Positions 1-13,000 of a stretch of 64,000 nucleotides of DNA are shown piece after piece (position 1 is the stretch's first letter; every line of letters starts with the position of its first letter). Below the pieces are notes generated by a model. That model was not told where the DNA came from and did not search any database. It saw nothing but the letters and a program-made list of their open reading frames with translations. Location of the stretch: NCBI RefSeq assembly GCF_000247815.1, contig NC_021674.1, forward strand, positions 78,079,343 to 78,143,342, given 5' to 3'. The position numbers and the translations under genes were made by a program. Source of the DNA: Ficedula albicollis (taxonomy: Eukaryota; Chordata; Aves; Passeriformes; Muscicapidae).

Positions 1-590
1 GGTTGAATATGAGTATGAATATGAGCAGTGCCCTGCCAGCCAGGAGAGCCAACTCTGTCCTGGGGGCATGAGGAACAGCATCACCTGCCAGGCAAGGGAG
101 GGGATTGTCCTGCTCTGCTCTGAGCTGGGGCAGCCTCACCTCCAGTGCTGGGGGCAGCTCTGGGTGCCACAGTATAAAAAAGATTTTAAGTTATTAAACA
201 GTGTCCAAATGAGGACAACAAAGATGGTGAAGGGTCTGGAGAGGAAGGCATTTGAAAAGCAGCTGAGGTTTCCTGATTTGTTTAGCCTGGAGGAGGCTGA
301 GGGGACAGCTCATTGTGGTCTTCAACACCCTCAAAAGGAAGAGGAGGGGCAGGTACTGATTTCTTCACTCATGTGACCAGAGACAGGACTTGAGGAAATG
401 GCACAAAGCTGATGGCTCCCCAGGGAAGTGGACAGAGCACTAAGTCTGTCTGCTTTCAAGAACTATTTGGACAATGCTCTCAGATGCTTAGTGTGACTCT
501 AGGGGTGTCCTGCATAGGGCCAGGAATTGTACTCGACGATCGTGTTGCATGATGATTCTTCCAACTCAACATATTCTATGATTCTATAAA
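1..590 (+). mobile_element. CR1 LINE, 3' end fragment
   Basis: The sequence follows the avian CR1 3' region: the last part of ORF2 after the reverse transcriptase (around 25-230), the segment reading like 'tttagcctggaggaggctga' near 283-302, and a 3' tail with ATTCTATG-type repeats at 571-588. The element is cut at its left side by the window edge. Compared with the usual CR1 layout as I remember it, about 70 bases are missing near 402-408, where 'ggcacaaagctg' runs straight into 'atggctccccaggg'; the segment about RNA-derived 'ggatattaggaaaa' is absent. No coding capacity remains. Subfamily is not assigned. Confidence 0.9.
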
Positions 591-3510
591 TTATAATGAG
601 AATTCTATACCTATACAAGACAGAGAACATGTATGCTGTCAAAAAGATTTGCAGTCCAACTAATCCAGTAGATTTTATCCCACTAGACAACTTCAGTCAT
701 ATCTTCAGGGGACAACTTTGTCTGCTGAATTTCTGCAGAGGAATGTCAGGTAGACATTTTTATTTGTTGTACATTAGGGAGAGTTTTGATTGAAGGAGGT
801 TTGTGTAGCAGTAGCTTGTAAACATGTATTCAGGTATTGCTTATGACATATTTATTTTTCATGGGGGCATAGGAATAAAAAAAAAAATCAGCTTATGTTT
901 TTCTTGGTATTTCCCAGGGAAGCTAAATATAATTTTTAAAAAATGTACATGGGTTTTCAGATAATATATTCACAGTCATTTCTGTAGTTTCTGTCTACAG
1001 AGCAGAGATGATTGAACTGCTACACTTAGCACAAAGACCAAGAAACAGATCTTGGTATCCTTATGGAGATTCAATATGCAAAAAATAAAAAGTGATTTGA
1101 ACATCTGCTACTTGAATTCCTTACTAATCTGCCAAAGAGAATGCTTGGGATTGTTTTTAGCAATAAGAAAAATACACAGTGAGTTGGAAGACATTGATAA
1201 CACTTGAGCAGAACAGCTCTCCAGCGCTCTGATGAGATGAGTTACTGTACAGATGGCTTCCATCATGCAAGTCTTTTCTGTTTATAGGGCTGCAGGTGGT
1301 AGAGTGGGAAACAGGGTAAGTGGAGGAAAGGTTAAGACTCCAAATCAATTGTAGCAGTTCACCAAGTAAAATCTATCCCTGCTGAATGTACTAGTTGTTT
1401 ATCAGCACTGCCATCTAGAGCTGTGTGAAAAAAATTCACTACAGACAGCAGAAATGATGAAATTAGATCTTTCATTGTTGAAGAACATTGTACATAGAGG
1501 GAATCATATGCATGTGACACTTCATGGTATTTAACTCAGTGCATCCAGCAACTGTGTTAAGGGAGCAAGATAAACTGAGATTTAAAAAATAATGAAAATA
1601 ATGTTTAAAATACTCTGAAAACTTTGGCTGATATTTATTCCTGGAAAAGAACTCGTAAGAATTTGCACAGTACATAGTTTAGCTTCCCTTTTGTAGCACA
1701 ACTGAAATGTTTGTTCTCTTGACTTGCCCTTGTGGGCAAGTTATTTTATCTGTGATGCACCCAGTTTAAAATACTTTGGAGTACACAGTAATCACACAAT
1801 TCTTTCACTGCAGCTTTAACTCTCCTGGGGTGGTTTTAATCATTCCTTGTTGCTGAGGAGGGATCACAAGGGCTAGTGACAGACAGAGATCCACTAAAAT
1901 AATTTTATAATTGTCACACTTTAAGTGAGAGTAGGTAAAGAGCCAAGCTGAAGTGCTTGGGGAAGCTCAGAGCTTCGTGTAGCTCTCCAGATCTCTTTTC
2001 AAAAGGATGGATATTTTTCTGTCTTTGCTACCCTTGTAATTTTTGCACACAAATGTAAAATAGATGTGTTCTATGTATCATTTTCCACACACGCTGGGGA
2101 AATTTTGACCTTTTTAGCTGCATTACTTTAAACCAGGATTGAGACTGTGTTCTGTAGGAGCAAACACAACCTATTTTTCATGCTAGAACAGACTTCTGAG
2201 ACAAAGGAAGGCAGAAAAACAAGTTCTTTTCTACCTAATCCTTAAAATATTATTTTAAATAATTATTAGCTTTAAGATTCTTAAGTATATAATATAGTAT
2301 AATATAGGCAGAATCCATGAAAATGTTAAAGTGCTTAAAGTATCCTTATTCTGAATGTGATGGAAACACTATGTATATAAATGCCACTAAAAATGGCTTT
2401 TTAGTCATAATTGCACTGCAATATAGAAGCATTTGTAAGGATGTCTTAATGTATTTGGGCCTAAATTTTTATACTTGATTTTTCTCACACTCAATGTCAT
2501 ATTCCTACAGGTAGTTGCTCATGGGAATACCCAGACCCTCTCAGCACACACAGGGCAGCAGAATTACTGGCATCACACTGACCCCTCTGGCTGTAGGGTG
2601 CTCATGTAGGGTTGGGAGCCTTGCTGAAGCCAGTGTAAATTCTCTGTAATGGCTGGAGACACACTGAAAGTCTGGCCTTCAGACATCAGCCTCCCTCTGC
2701 TTCTGGGTACAGTCTGCACATGCTGGGAGGAGTGAAGCCGTTCAGGTACGGCACAAGCAGCAGAGGTCAGCCAGATTTCCTCCAGGCAAGAGCATGCTCA
2801 TCTTCTCCAGGATGATCTGACCAAAGCAGGGCATGAGAGCATATCACATCCAAATATCTAATCCCTGTGCAAGGTAGAAGCTGCCTATGTAAGACCCAGT
2901 CCATCATCTGCTACTTCTGTGTGGACACGCTCCCTGGGATAACCTCGTGTCTTTGGGAACACCTTCTGTTTTCCTCCTGCTTTCCTCCTCCTGCTACTAT
3001 CTACAATCCTCCACAAGACATTATATCCTCCAATTAGAATAGCATGCAGTACAATAGCCCTTGGCAAAATACATTGCTCCAGTTGCTCCAGAAGAAGGCA
3101 AGGATATGCTAAAATCATGAAATTTTAACATATTAAAGTATTGTTCCATTACACTTGTAATCTTAGGAATCTGGTCATCTTGTAAACTCAGGAATCTGGT
3201 CATCCTTACCTTAAATAAGGCTGACACTTTCTTTCCTGCCTGGTGACAGGAAGTCCGGGAGCACAAGAACTGACAGCTGCTGGTGACAGTGCAACTGGTG
3301 GCCTGAGGAATGTGGATGCATTCAAAACAGGCTGACACCCGTGGAAAATTCATTTTAGTCCTCAACTGCTGCCAGATCATCTTTAAATAAGCCTTAGTGA
3401 AGTAAGGTGAACTGACTGTTCAGGAGGAGATCTGAAAGCTCAGCCATCAATATTATCACCAAGTCTCTTTTGACCTTAGAATATACTACAGCCTCCTTTC
3501 ATCTCTAAGC
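591..3510. other. Unique AT-rich non-coding DNA
   Basis: No gene or recognisable repeat family is seen in most of this stretch. A somewhat GC-richer block at about 2500-3080 was read on both strands and not recognised. A 25-bp direct duplication lies at 3154-3203 and is listed separately. Short open frames here are of random length and show no protein family. Confidence 0.6.
3154..3203. repeat. 25-bp tandem duplication, 2 copies
   Basis: The words 'cttgtaatcttaggaatctg' (3154) and 'cttgtaaactcaggaatctg' (3179) repeat at a 25-bp period with two or three differences. It is the shortest of the local tandem duplications in this window. Confidence 0.8.
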
Positions 3511-6500
3511 TAATTAACAAATTTATTAGAGCAAGGACAGACAGAAACCGAGTCATCAGTTGTTGGCTCTAGATCCTTGGCTGATATCTGGTGAGATTGC
3601 CTTGGACACTGTAGATTAGAGGTATCTGTAGATTTAGAGGCAGTGACTCCATCTAGGGTAGAGGGCTGTAGTGGGATAGAAGGGAATCCTCCCCTCACTG
3701 AGAAATCTCTGCCATGAGGGACCCTCAGCTCCTGTCTGACATTGTTATATTGCATTAGATAAAATACCTCCCTTCTATTTTCACTCCCCCTTTTAGTGAC
3801 ATTCCTGGTGCCAAGGCATGGCTGGTCTCTGATCTGGTGGTAATCTTATCAACTTTCCAGATGGTAAGGTCATAGAAAAAGCAAGGTCATAGTCATAATT
3901 TAAAAATAATGCAAAAGAGAATAAATACTATAGGAGTAAAGTAAGGAAAGGCAAGTGTACATCTGTAAAGCAAATCAAAAGACAAGAATATGAATAATTT
4001 TTAAATGCATATCAGCCCAGGATATACAGATTAAGACATATCACCCCTTATCATACCTTATCACACCTTAGACAGGTGCTTTAACTGAGTTCATGTTGAT
4101 CTTAGCCCATTGCAAACAAGAAATAAAACATGCAATTTAAAAGGAACAAATTTTTTTAAAAACCCAATATTTGGGGGTTTGTGGGAAGTTTTACTTCACA
4201 TTTGCCATGAGATGAGAGTATAAAACGGGTCTGGTACACTGGTTTAGCTTATACACAGGACCTCAACAAGCCAAAGTAACAATGAAATATCTGGGATTTT
4301 TCAGTGTTTCAGGATTTCTTTTCCCTCTAATCAAAGTGGCCTCTCATCAGTGAGAAGCTTCCCACTGCACTTACTTACTTGTTCAACAGTGCTCAGTTGC
4401 AAGAGTAAAAACTAAATATACCTAGGTTTGCATAAAGCGCCATGTCTTTCTTGTTTGCTTGTATATTTGTGCTATTGAGATGATGTGAAGCATCATGCTT
4501 TGGGAATATTTGGGAATACTAAGAACTCTGCTATCGGTATATTTGGTAGTTCTAAAAACAGTTTCCTGTGTGAATTATTTTTACACAAATATAATCAAAT
4601 ATTGTTTATGGCATTACACTGTATTCCAAAGCACAAGCTAAAAGCAGGACAGCTTTTAACAAATGAAATTAAAAATAGTATTTTAACTATGTTGTACATA
4701 GAGGTTTCACAGTTTTGGAAAGCTGAAGTCTGAAACTGCTTAAAAGCAAGGTTCAGTGTGTGGTTTTAGTCTAGTCAACCCAGTGGCTTAACGTAACAAT
4801 ATTATTATCAGGGAGCCACATCTGAAGCTCAAATTTTTTTACACCTTTGGCTATTCTGATTCTTTTGTAGTTTGTTTAAGGCAGTTCTTGCTCTTTGACT
4901 AGTTGGTTATTTGTACTAAGTTGAAGGGGAAAAGATGAGAGCCAGCTTTTGATGTTTACAGTTGAAATAATAAAAAAGTCCTTTTCCCTTGTTGGACAAT
5001 ATTACTTGCAGAGAGATGGAGCATTCAAAGAGAAGCAAATGCACATACAGCAGTCTAAACTCCCTGTCACTGACAGGCTCTGAAAGGATTGTTCATTGTT
5101 GTATAGCTGAACCTGATAAAACATATGGTTCCCTACTGATATCTAGGAGGCCATTAAAATATCTCGAGCTGTTCCAAAAGGCATAGTCCCAATTAAAGAG
5201 AAGTCTCTGGGTACTTCTTCCCAGGGGTAGACTGATAAGCCAACAGCAAGCCATTCTAGTAGTGGAGACAGAGCAAGTGTGAGGATTAGCCCTTGAGGGA
5301 GCACAGATACACCAGAGCACCAAGGGGCAACACTGGTGAGGAGCTGAACTTGCCAGAGCCTTTCTGGCACCAGGGCAGTACAAACTGCGCATAATTGCTA
5401 AACTTTTGCAAATTTCGTTATCATAATTTGGTGGTTTGTTAAATATTGTTGCTTTATTTAGTGGTTGTTTGAATTTCTGTACCATGAATACACTTTTTAG
5501 TGGGAAAAAGAAAAATAACAACAAAAATCTCTTTCTCTTCCAGAGGCTCAATAATTGAGGCTAATAGACTCATTAAATTATGCTGCCATTTTTCAGTACA
5601 TACTTATATTAAAAGGACTTTTTTTTTTTTTTTTTAAATAAGACAAAAAGCACAATGTGCAGAAGACAAATACCATGGACATGAGGGAAGAAAATTTTAT
5701 TAAAGTCTAAGGAATCCAAATTTCAATCACAGCAATTTTTCTTTCTTTTACTAACATCAGCAAGCTGTGGGCAAATTTCTGTGTAAAGAATTGCACTTTT
5801 AGGAGTCTTCTAGCCAGACTTCTAGTCATTCGTGTGTCCTGTTCAATGATCCCTGTTTAACAGCCCCTCCTGGATATTTCTACCTAAGTTACCCAGAATG
5901 CATCGCCCTACTTTCTCCCTGATCCCAAAGGTCTTTATCTTCTCTGATTCAAAGAGGACAGATGGCCCAGAAGAGATTAACAGACCTCCTGAGACATATT
6001 TCATAAAAACTGGGAGGTCTGTTATAGTTCACTAGTTATGTGATCTTTGGTCTAAAAATGATATAATAGCTATGATTCTAACAGCTTGGACATTTCAGAT
6101 TTTATTACCAATTAACCTTCAAAATCATGTAATGATTACAGACATAATAACTGACTTTTTTTTTTTTTTCCACTAAGTATATAGTACAGTATAATTTTAC
6201 GGTCTAATATTAAGAAATAGAGTTTTGAAAAAATCCTTTAGATTTTTTATCAAACTCAAAAGCTGTCTGATTACTTAGCAGGATTGCTAATTTAGTCATC
6301 TTACACAACCAGCTAGCATTGCACAGTCAGGATAACACTTAACTTCAAAATTACTTTAAAACCCTGTGTCCATGGCATACCAGAGATGAAATAATGACAG
6401 TATTAAATTTATGTTTCCCATCAAACAATGGGAAAAGATATGTTCACTGTTCCAGGTCTAAGAAGTGGCAAAGGCAACCTGAGAAGAAATTGGTTTTTTT

Positions 6501-6560
6501 AGATACTTGAGGGTTTTGGGTAGATTTGGTTTGGTTATTTTTTGGTTGCTTGTTGTTTGT
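3511..6560. other. Non-coding DNA, no gene seen
   Basis: AT-rich sequence with poly(T) runs near 5610-5633 and 6157-6170. The block 3510-3850 is a little richer in G+C and might be an old LTR piece, but I cannot place it. The block 5190-5400 is also GC-richer and unrecognised. Nothing here supports an exon. Confidence 0.55.
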
Positions 6561-7257
6561 NNNNNNNNNNNNNNNNNNNNNNNNNNNNNNNNNNNNNNNN
6601 NNNNNNNNNNNNNNNNNNNNNNNNNNNNNNNNNNNNNNNNNNNNNNNNNNNNNNNNNNNNNNNNNNNNNNNNNNNNNNNNNNNNNNNNNNNNNNNNNNNN
6701 NNNNNNNNNNNNNNNNNNNNNNNNNNNNNNNNNNNNNNNNNNNNNNNNNNNNNNNNNNNNNNNNNNNNNNNNNNNNNNNNNNNNNNNNNNNNNNNNNNNN
6801 NNNNNNNNNNNNNNNNNNNNNNNNNNNNNNNNNNNNNNNNNNNNNNNNNNNNNNNNNNNNNNNNNNNNNNNNNNNNNNNNNNNNNNNNNNNNNNNNNNNN
6901 NNNNNNNNNNNNNNNNNNNNNNNNNNNNNNNNNNNNNNNNNNNNNNNNNNNNNNNNNNNNNNNNNNNNNNNNNNNNNNNNNNNNNNNNNNNNNNNNNNNN
7001 NNNNNNNNNNNNNNNNNNNNNNNNNNNNNNNNNNNNNNNNNNNNNNNNNNNNNNNNNNNNNNNNNNNNNNNNNNNNNNNNNNNNNNNNNNNNNNNNNNNN
7101 NNNNNNNNNNNNNNNNNNNNNNNNNNNNNNNNNNNNNNNNNNNNNNNNNNNNNNNNNNNNNNNNNNNNNNNNNNNNNNNNNNNNNNNNNNNNNNNNNNNN
7201 NNNNNNNNNNNNNNNNNNNNNNNNNNNNNNNNNNNNNNNNNNNNNNNNNNNNNNNNN
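6561..7257. other. Assembly gap (697 N)
   Basis: A run of N. The left edge is a GT-rich low-complexity stretch (TTTGG/TTGTT words from about 6525), which suggests the assembly broke in simple sequence. Open frames that cross this gap are meaningless. Confidence 0.99.
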
Positions 7258-8690
7258 TGCTATTACTACTATTAATTTGGTGTACAGATTAAGATGTGAA
7301 ATGTTTTCATGTTATCTCTTTAAATTGTTACATGCATAAAAATAAAAGATAAGCAAAAGACAGAAATTTATATGTTCCATAGGAATGGCTAACCTGCTAG
7401 TGGTACACTAGTTCCCCTTAAGGAAATATAGAGAGTATTAGAAAGCCAACAAATTCACTGTGAGAATGTCTAAAAGAGTTATTATTTTCAAGTACAGTGT
7501 CAACCACTTCTTGAGCTAAATAAATAAGCAGTAATTCAGTGTGAGAGAGAAGTGGGAACTCACACTATATGAGAAGTCTTGGAACTATCAAAACATCTCT
7601 GAAATTAGAAATAAAGCACAAAAGTAAAGGGGAATACAATAGGAGATAATTCTTGTTACACCAGACCAGAGACTGCTCTGCTTCCTAAAAGTATAGGATG
7701 GTGAGATATCACTATCTAAGTTTTGAAGAAAAATAATTCCTCAGCTACACTAATGTTGTATAAATCAGCCTATGCAGGGTTCATGTAAAAACTGTTGGCA
7801 TTTTTTAACACATTGGTATGTATCTCATTTTAATAAAATAAGATGGTATTAAAAAAGCGGACAGTCAACACTTTTTTTAGATTAATCACATCAGGTAAGG
7901 TGGTCCTTCTCTATATATGAATGAAACTAAGACAATGGAACACTTTGGTTCCTTGCAATCCATTCTCATTGCTTATAAAGAGCACAAACCAGATGAATTT
8001 AATGATTTTAGTTTACTAAATTGGGATATCTTTCTTCCACTTTTCTATTTTTTTTTCCTTTTCTGTGATAACAAAATTCTGGTACTACTAAGAGAAAAGT
8101 TATTACATTTATATAAAAATAAAATTTGCCTCCAGAAAATAAGACATTGCAACAACTGTTAAAAATAATTATTGCTAAATTTTAAAAAGAAGTTGATTTT
8201 TCTAAAATTCTATCCATGTTAAAAAATAGGATAATGTACTATTAAAATCAAAGCAACTTCACTGTTTTCACAGTCAAAAAAACCCAAAACCAAAACATAT
8301 TGTATTTTCCTCTCATTAAAAACATACAATATTATTACAGCTTCATAGAAAAAATATTTTGTCAAAACAACTTTTACCTACCTGTTATGATTTAGGAATT
8401 GTGCTTTCCAATTTCGTGTTCCCAAGTCAAGAAAACTGGACTCTCCAAATCACGTGCTTCATGCTCGCTTTCACTTCCTATCTCTTTGTCAGGATGGAGA
8501 GGAGGGTTGGAGGGCAAAGAGGTAAAGATCACAAGTTGAAATAAGAACAATTTACTGGAAAGAGCACTGGGATGAGAAGAAAAAGCAGTAACAGTAACAG
8601 CAGCAATATTAATAACAAAAATGCACAGAAGAGACAGTGATTCACATGCAAAAGTGATCACCAACCAACCAACCACAGCTGCTCCACCCT
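7258..8690. other. Non-coding AT-rich DNA
   Basis: No gene or repeat family recognised. The stretch is very AT-rich with scattered short homopolymers. A small (AACC)n-like patch occurs near 8663-8674. Confidence 0.55.
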
Positions 8691-8833
8691 GACAGCTCCC
8701 TCCAGCTCAGGACCAGTGCCAGACCACTCTTTGCTCCCTCTTGTGACCAGCATTACCCCACTGCACCATCCACCACACTTGCTTGACTGGAAGGAACCCC
8801 TTCTTCTCAGAATAAACTTCCTTCCCCACCACT

Positions 8834-9069
8834 GACGATGATATCAATTGTATAGAATAGAATAAAATTAATCTCTGGGTTCCAGCCATGCCTTCTTCTG
8901 TTTGCCACAAAACTTATCTCTGTCCTGGCTGGAGCCAGTACACAATCATAAACTTTTGACGATGATATCAATTGTATAGAATAGAATAGAATTAATCTCT
9001 GGGTTCCAGCCATGCCTCCTTCTGTTTGCCACAAAACTTATGTCTGTCCTGGCTGGAGCCAGTACACAG

Positions 9070-9081
<12 letters not shown>
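8834..9081. repeat. 124-bp tandem duplication, 2 copies
   Basis: The unit starting 'gacgatgatatcaattgtat' occurs at 8834 and again at 8958, with only a few substitutions between copies (for example 'gaataaaatt' against 'gaatagaatt'). The end of the unit ('cataaacttttgac') also recurs on the far side of the adjacent C run. The block lies next to a minus-strand LTR and its words loosely resemble avian LTR sequence, so it may be retroviral debris; that part is inference. Confidence 0.92.
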
Positions 9082-9572
<491 letters not shown>

Positions 9573-9582
9573 CATAAACTTT

Positions 9583-10094
9583 TGACAGCTTTTTTTTTTT
9601 TTTTTTTTTTGGCATCATACTATATACATATAAAACCCAGAACAGGATACAATATACCTAGTATACTATTTTATGCTCTGTATATACATGTATATATGGC
9701 ATGCTATATGTACAGAAAATGAAAGACAAATAATATTTATGATACACAAATAACAAAAACCAAAAAACAAGTGATACACAGTGCAATTTCTCACAACCCA
9801 CCCATTGATGCCCAGGCAGTTCACAAACAGTAACCCTCAGGCAGCTTTCCTCCCAGTTTGTTAAGTGCGCATGGTCAACTGTTCTGGCTCCGTGTCCTCT
9901 CAGCTTCTTGCACCCCCGAGTTTACTCCCTGGGGTGCTGTGAGAAGGAAAACTCCTTCACTTAGTGTAAACATTGTTCAGCAACAACTAAAATATTGGCA
10001 TGTTACTAAAGTTTTTCTTATCTTAAATAAAACCCACAGCCCTGCAACAGCTATTAGAAAGAAAACTAACTTTATCCCAGTCCAAAGCAGGACA
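9583..10094 (-). mobile_element. Endogenous retrovirus LTR, avian ERVL-like, solo or fragment
   Basis: Read on the minus strand the element starts TGTCCTG at 10094 and then follows the beginning of the LTR common in birds (TGTCCTGGTTTC-like start, then 'agttagttttctttctaata'-like sequence). The words at 9817-9945 on the plus strand (cagtaaccctcaggcag, tcttgcacccccgag, ctccctggggtgctg) also match my memory of that LTR. The confident part is about 9755-10094. The left boundary is placed at a TG at 9583 and is uncertain. No internal retroviral genes, and no clear target-site duplication, are visible. The subfamily should be set by a repeat-library search. Confidence 0.7.
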
Positions 10095-13000
10095 ATCAGT
10101 TAGATGGAAAATTCTGACGGGGAGAAAAATTTCATGGATGTTTACAGAACAAAAATTAATACATTCCTTTTAGTTACAAAATATGGGAATTTTATACAGG
10201 ATAAAATTAATCTGAAATTTGGAATTCTTAACACTTTAGATATCTAGCCAACATATTGCCCAAATGACACTGTAGAGGCTCACATCTAGAAAGGAGAAGG
10301 GCACTAACTAAAATAATCTAAAAGAACCATCTGCAATCTCAGTAAGCAAAGGAAAGCAGATATCTAACATCTGCAGAGAAAGATACTGTTTAAAGTATTT
10401 TCTTTGCTTCAATGCCCTTGAAAGACAATCCAGCTGTGACAATTTATTCTAGATAAGTTCTCTAATTATTCTGCTTCAAATACATGCTCTTTTTAAAGTT
10501 TGTTTTTTCTTTTTTTTGGTTTACCTTAGCAGAACAGTAAACAATCTGGATGGGAAAAAAAGGTCATTTTGTTCTCTTAGATTTATACCTCCCTCCAAGC
10601 TAAGGATAGTCTAGAAGTCAGGTCTTCTACATCCTGATTTAATGGTTAAAGACTTGACTGTGGTAAACGCCACAAGATGTCTTGGATTTAGATTTAGTCC
10701 TGGGTAGATTTAACTTTTGACTTTTCTTCAGAGATTGTCATCTCAAATTGAATCACAATTACAATCAAGAAAGATTAATAGTACTGTGCATGTACTTCTA
10801 TCCCCTACAGATGATTAAATGTTGGGAATGGGAAAAGATGAATAAAGAATGCTGAAAGGACACATTCAATTACCTACCAGATCAAGGAGAAAAATTCTGG
10901 AAAGAAGGTAAAATGGATCAATGGATGGAAGCACAGTTTTTAAGCAGTCTGAATCAGGTAGGAAAAGCTACAGGAAATAAAATTTTCCTTTCTTCCAAGC
11001 ATTACTCCAACCTGATGCTCTCAAAATATTTTGCAGCTGATTTTATTTAATCTTGTTGAGTTCTTCATATTGTGTAGATCACAGTTGAATTCAGCTGTCT
11101 GAACAAAACAGAACAAAATAACACAGGCAAGTAGGTATTCAAGCAAAGTTCCGTCTGGAAAAGTTTGTATGGGAACGTGGGAGGCTAGTGTTCAGGGAAG
11201 GAGGGGGAGTTCCCCTGGCATTGCAAGTAAGAAGTTTGAGAGGAAAATCCTGGCAATTTTCAAATATCATGTGGGTTAGTAGTAGTTATGCAGGGACCAC
11301 TGTATCTCTTAATAGCCATCAGTGACTGGAGAGTGTTAAGGTGGTGTTTCTATAGCAACTTCTTCCCACAGCAGCCGACCAAGAGCTCCTAATGCATGTA
11401 CACAAGGCAATTTTTAAAAACTTGTAACTGATCATTTGGGCACATTATTAGTGCCTCAAAGATTAAATGGTCAGAGACTTCAGACTCTGAAGCAATTAAA
11501 GGGTGGGTGGTAGCTGAAATCAAATTTGCTCCAGTATAGCTCCTCAGTTCCCCTTAGCACATTTTATTGAGTTATGGCGGAATCCATTCAAGAAAGTGTT
11601 AGGTAATTTAGGTTCCATGTGAGACAATTGTGGAAAGTTAGAGAAGGGACCCCTGGACATTTTAACCTGATGTCAGAAATATTCCAGTGACCTCTTATAG
11701 GATGTTTTGCTGTAAAAAATAGAGCTTCGCTCAAGAGGATATTGAAACATGTATACCCTTTTCTGATGTTCATTTCTTTAACTTTTTGTACTTGTGGACA
11801 CATATTTACCATAAGCTTTCCAGTGAATCCATCTTGATCCCCTTATGATGCTGTATTAAATGAAATGGGAGTTTGGCGAATACACTGCTCCATATGTGAG
11901 GATATGGAAACTCATTTTACCACAAACCAGTTTCTTTGTGAATGAGGGATGAAGAGAAAAATGCTCTCTCAAAAGGATGTGTTTAAAAGGAACTTTCCCC
12001 CAACCCCCCCACTGGTTTCATTGTGTGCTCCTCTCCCATGCTTTATATTGGCTGTCTTTCAAGGTCATATGAACTGAATTTCAAATATTACTCATATCCT
12101 TTCCTCAATGGCTCATTAGAGGATTTTAAATAAAAGCTTTTGTTACCACAAAGGCTGCAACAATGTCTGCATTTGTATGTGAGCAGGTGATCACTATTTC
12201 ACAGAATTTAAGACAAGATATCACTATCATCTTTGTCAAGAGACTAAAACCCCTGGAAAATCAGGTGAACACATTTAGAAATATTCCTATGGGAAAGATT
12301 ACAAATACATGTTAAATATTTTGCTAGTAATAAAAATGATATAGCACAAATTAAACATTTCCTTTATTCACAGGGTAGCTGTTAAACTGGGACTGGAAGT
12401 CAAGTGAAAGCTTGTTTGAGATGATCAAGTTATTACTTGGAATTTGTCAGTTGACGTAGAAGAAAATTTCTTAGTATTCTGACTGTAAAATTGTCATAAG
12501 AATCCCAGGCTACTATTCTAAGTTACAGAACTATATAAATCAAACAGGTTTTTGTACATCTTTATTTTCCCTCTGAGTCCTCTTCTGTAAACAGATATCC
12601 TACTTTTATTTAATAGCGGTAAGATCATGGCTATTATCTCAAGACTATCTTAAAGAGAACTAATAATTATTATTTTTCCGGGTGAATCTGCAGTAATTTC
12701 ATGTACTGTCACATTTTAGTAAATTCTCTGCTTAAAATATTAGCTGTATGCAGATCATATGAACAGTGAAAGACAGTGTGATTTATCCCACACTTTCTGA
12801 GTAATAACTTGGGGGGATAGAAATGAATTTTGCTTTTGTGTCTTATGTTCATTTTTAGCATAGTTTTTGGAAGCATTTTCATTTTATTTTTTATTTCATT
12901 TTTATTTCTTTTAGATTACCTAAATGGAAGAATATACACAGCTCTATAGAGGAACAACTAAAAAATATCTGTTCCCAATGAGTTTTCAGCAGGTGATTAT

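Noticed and set aside
6507..7339. Frames of about 250-265 codons
   Set aside because: Almost entirely N from the assembly gap.
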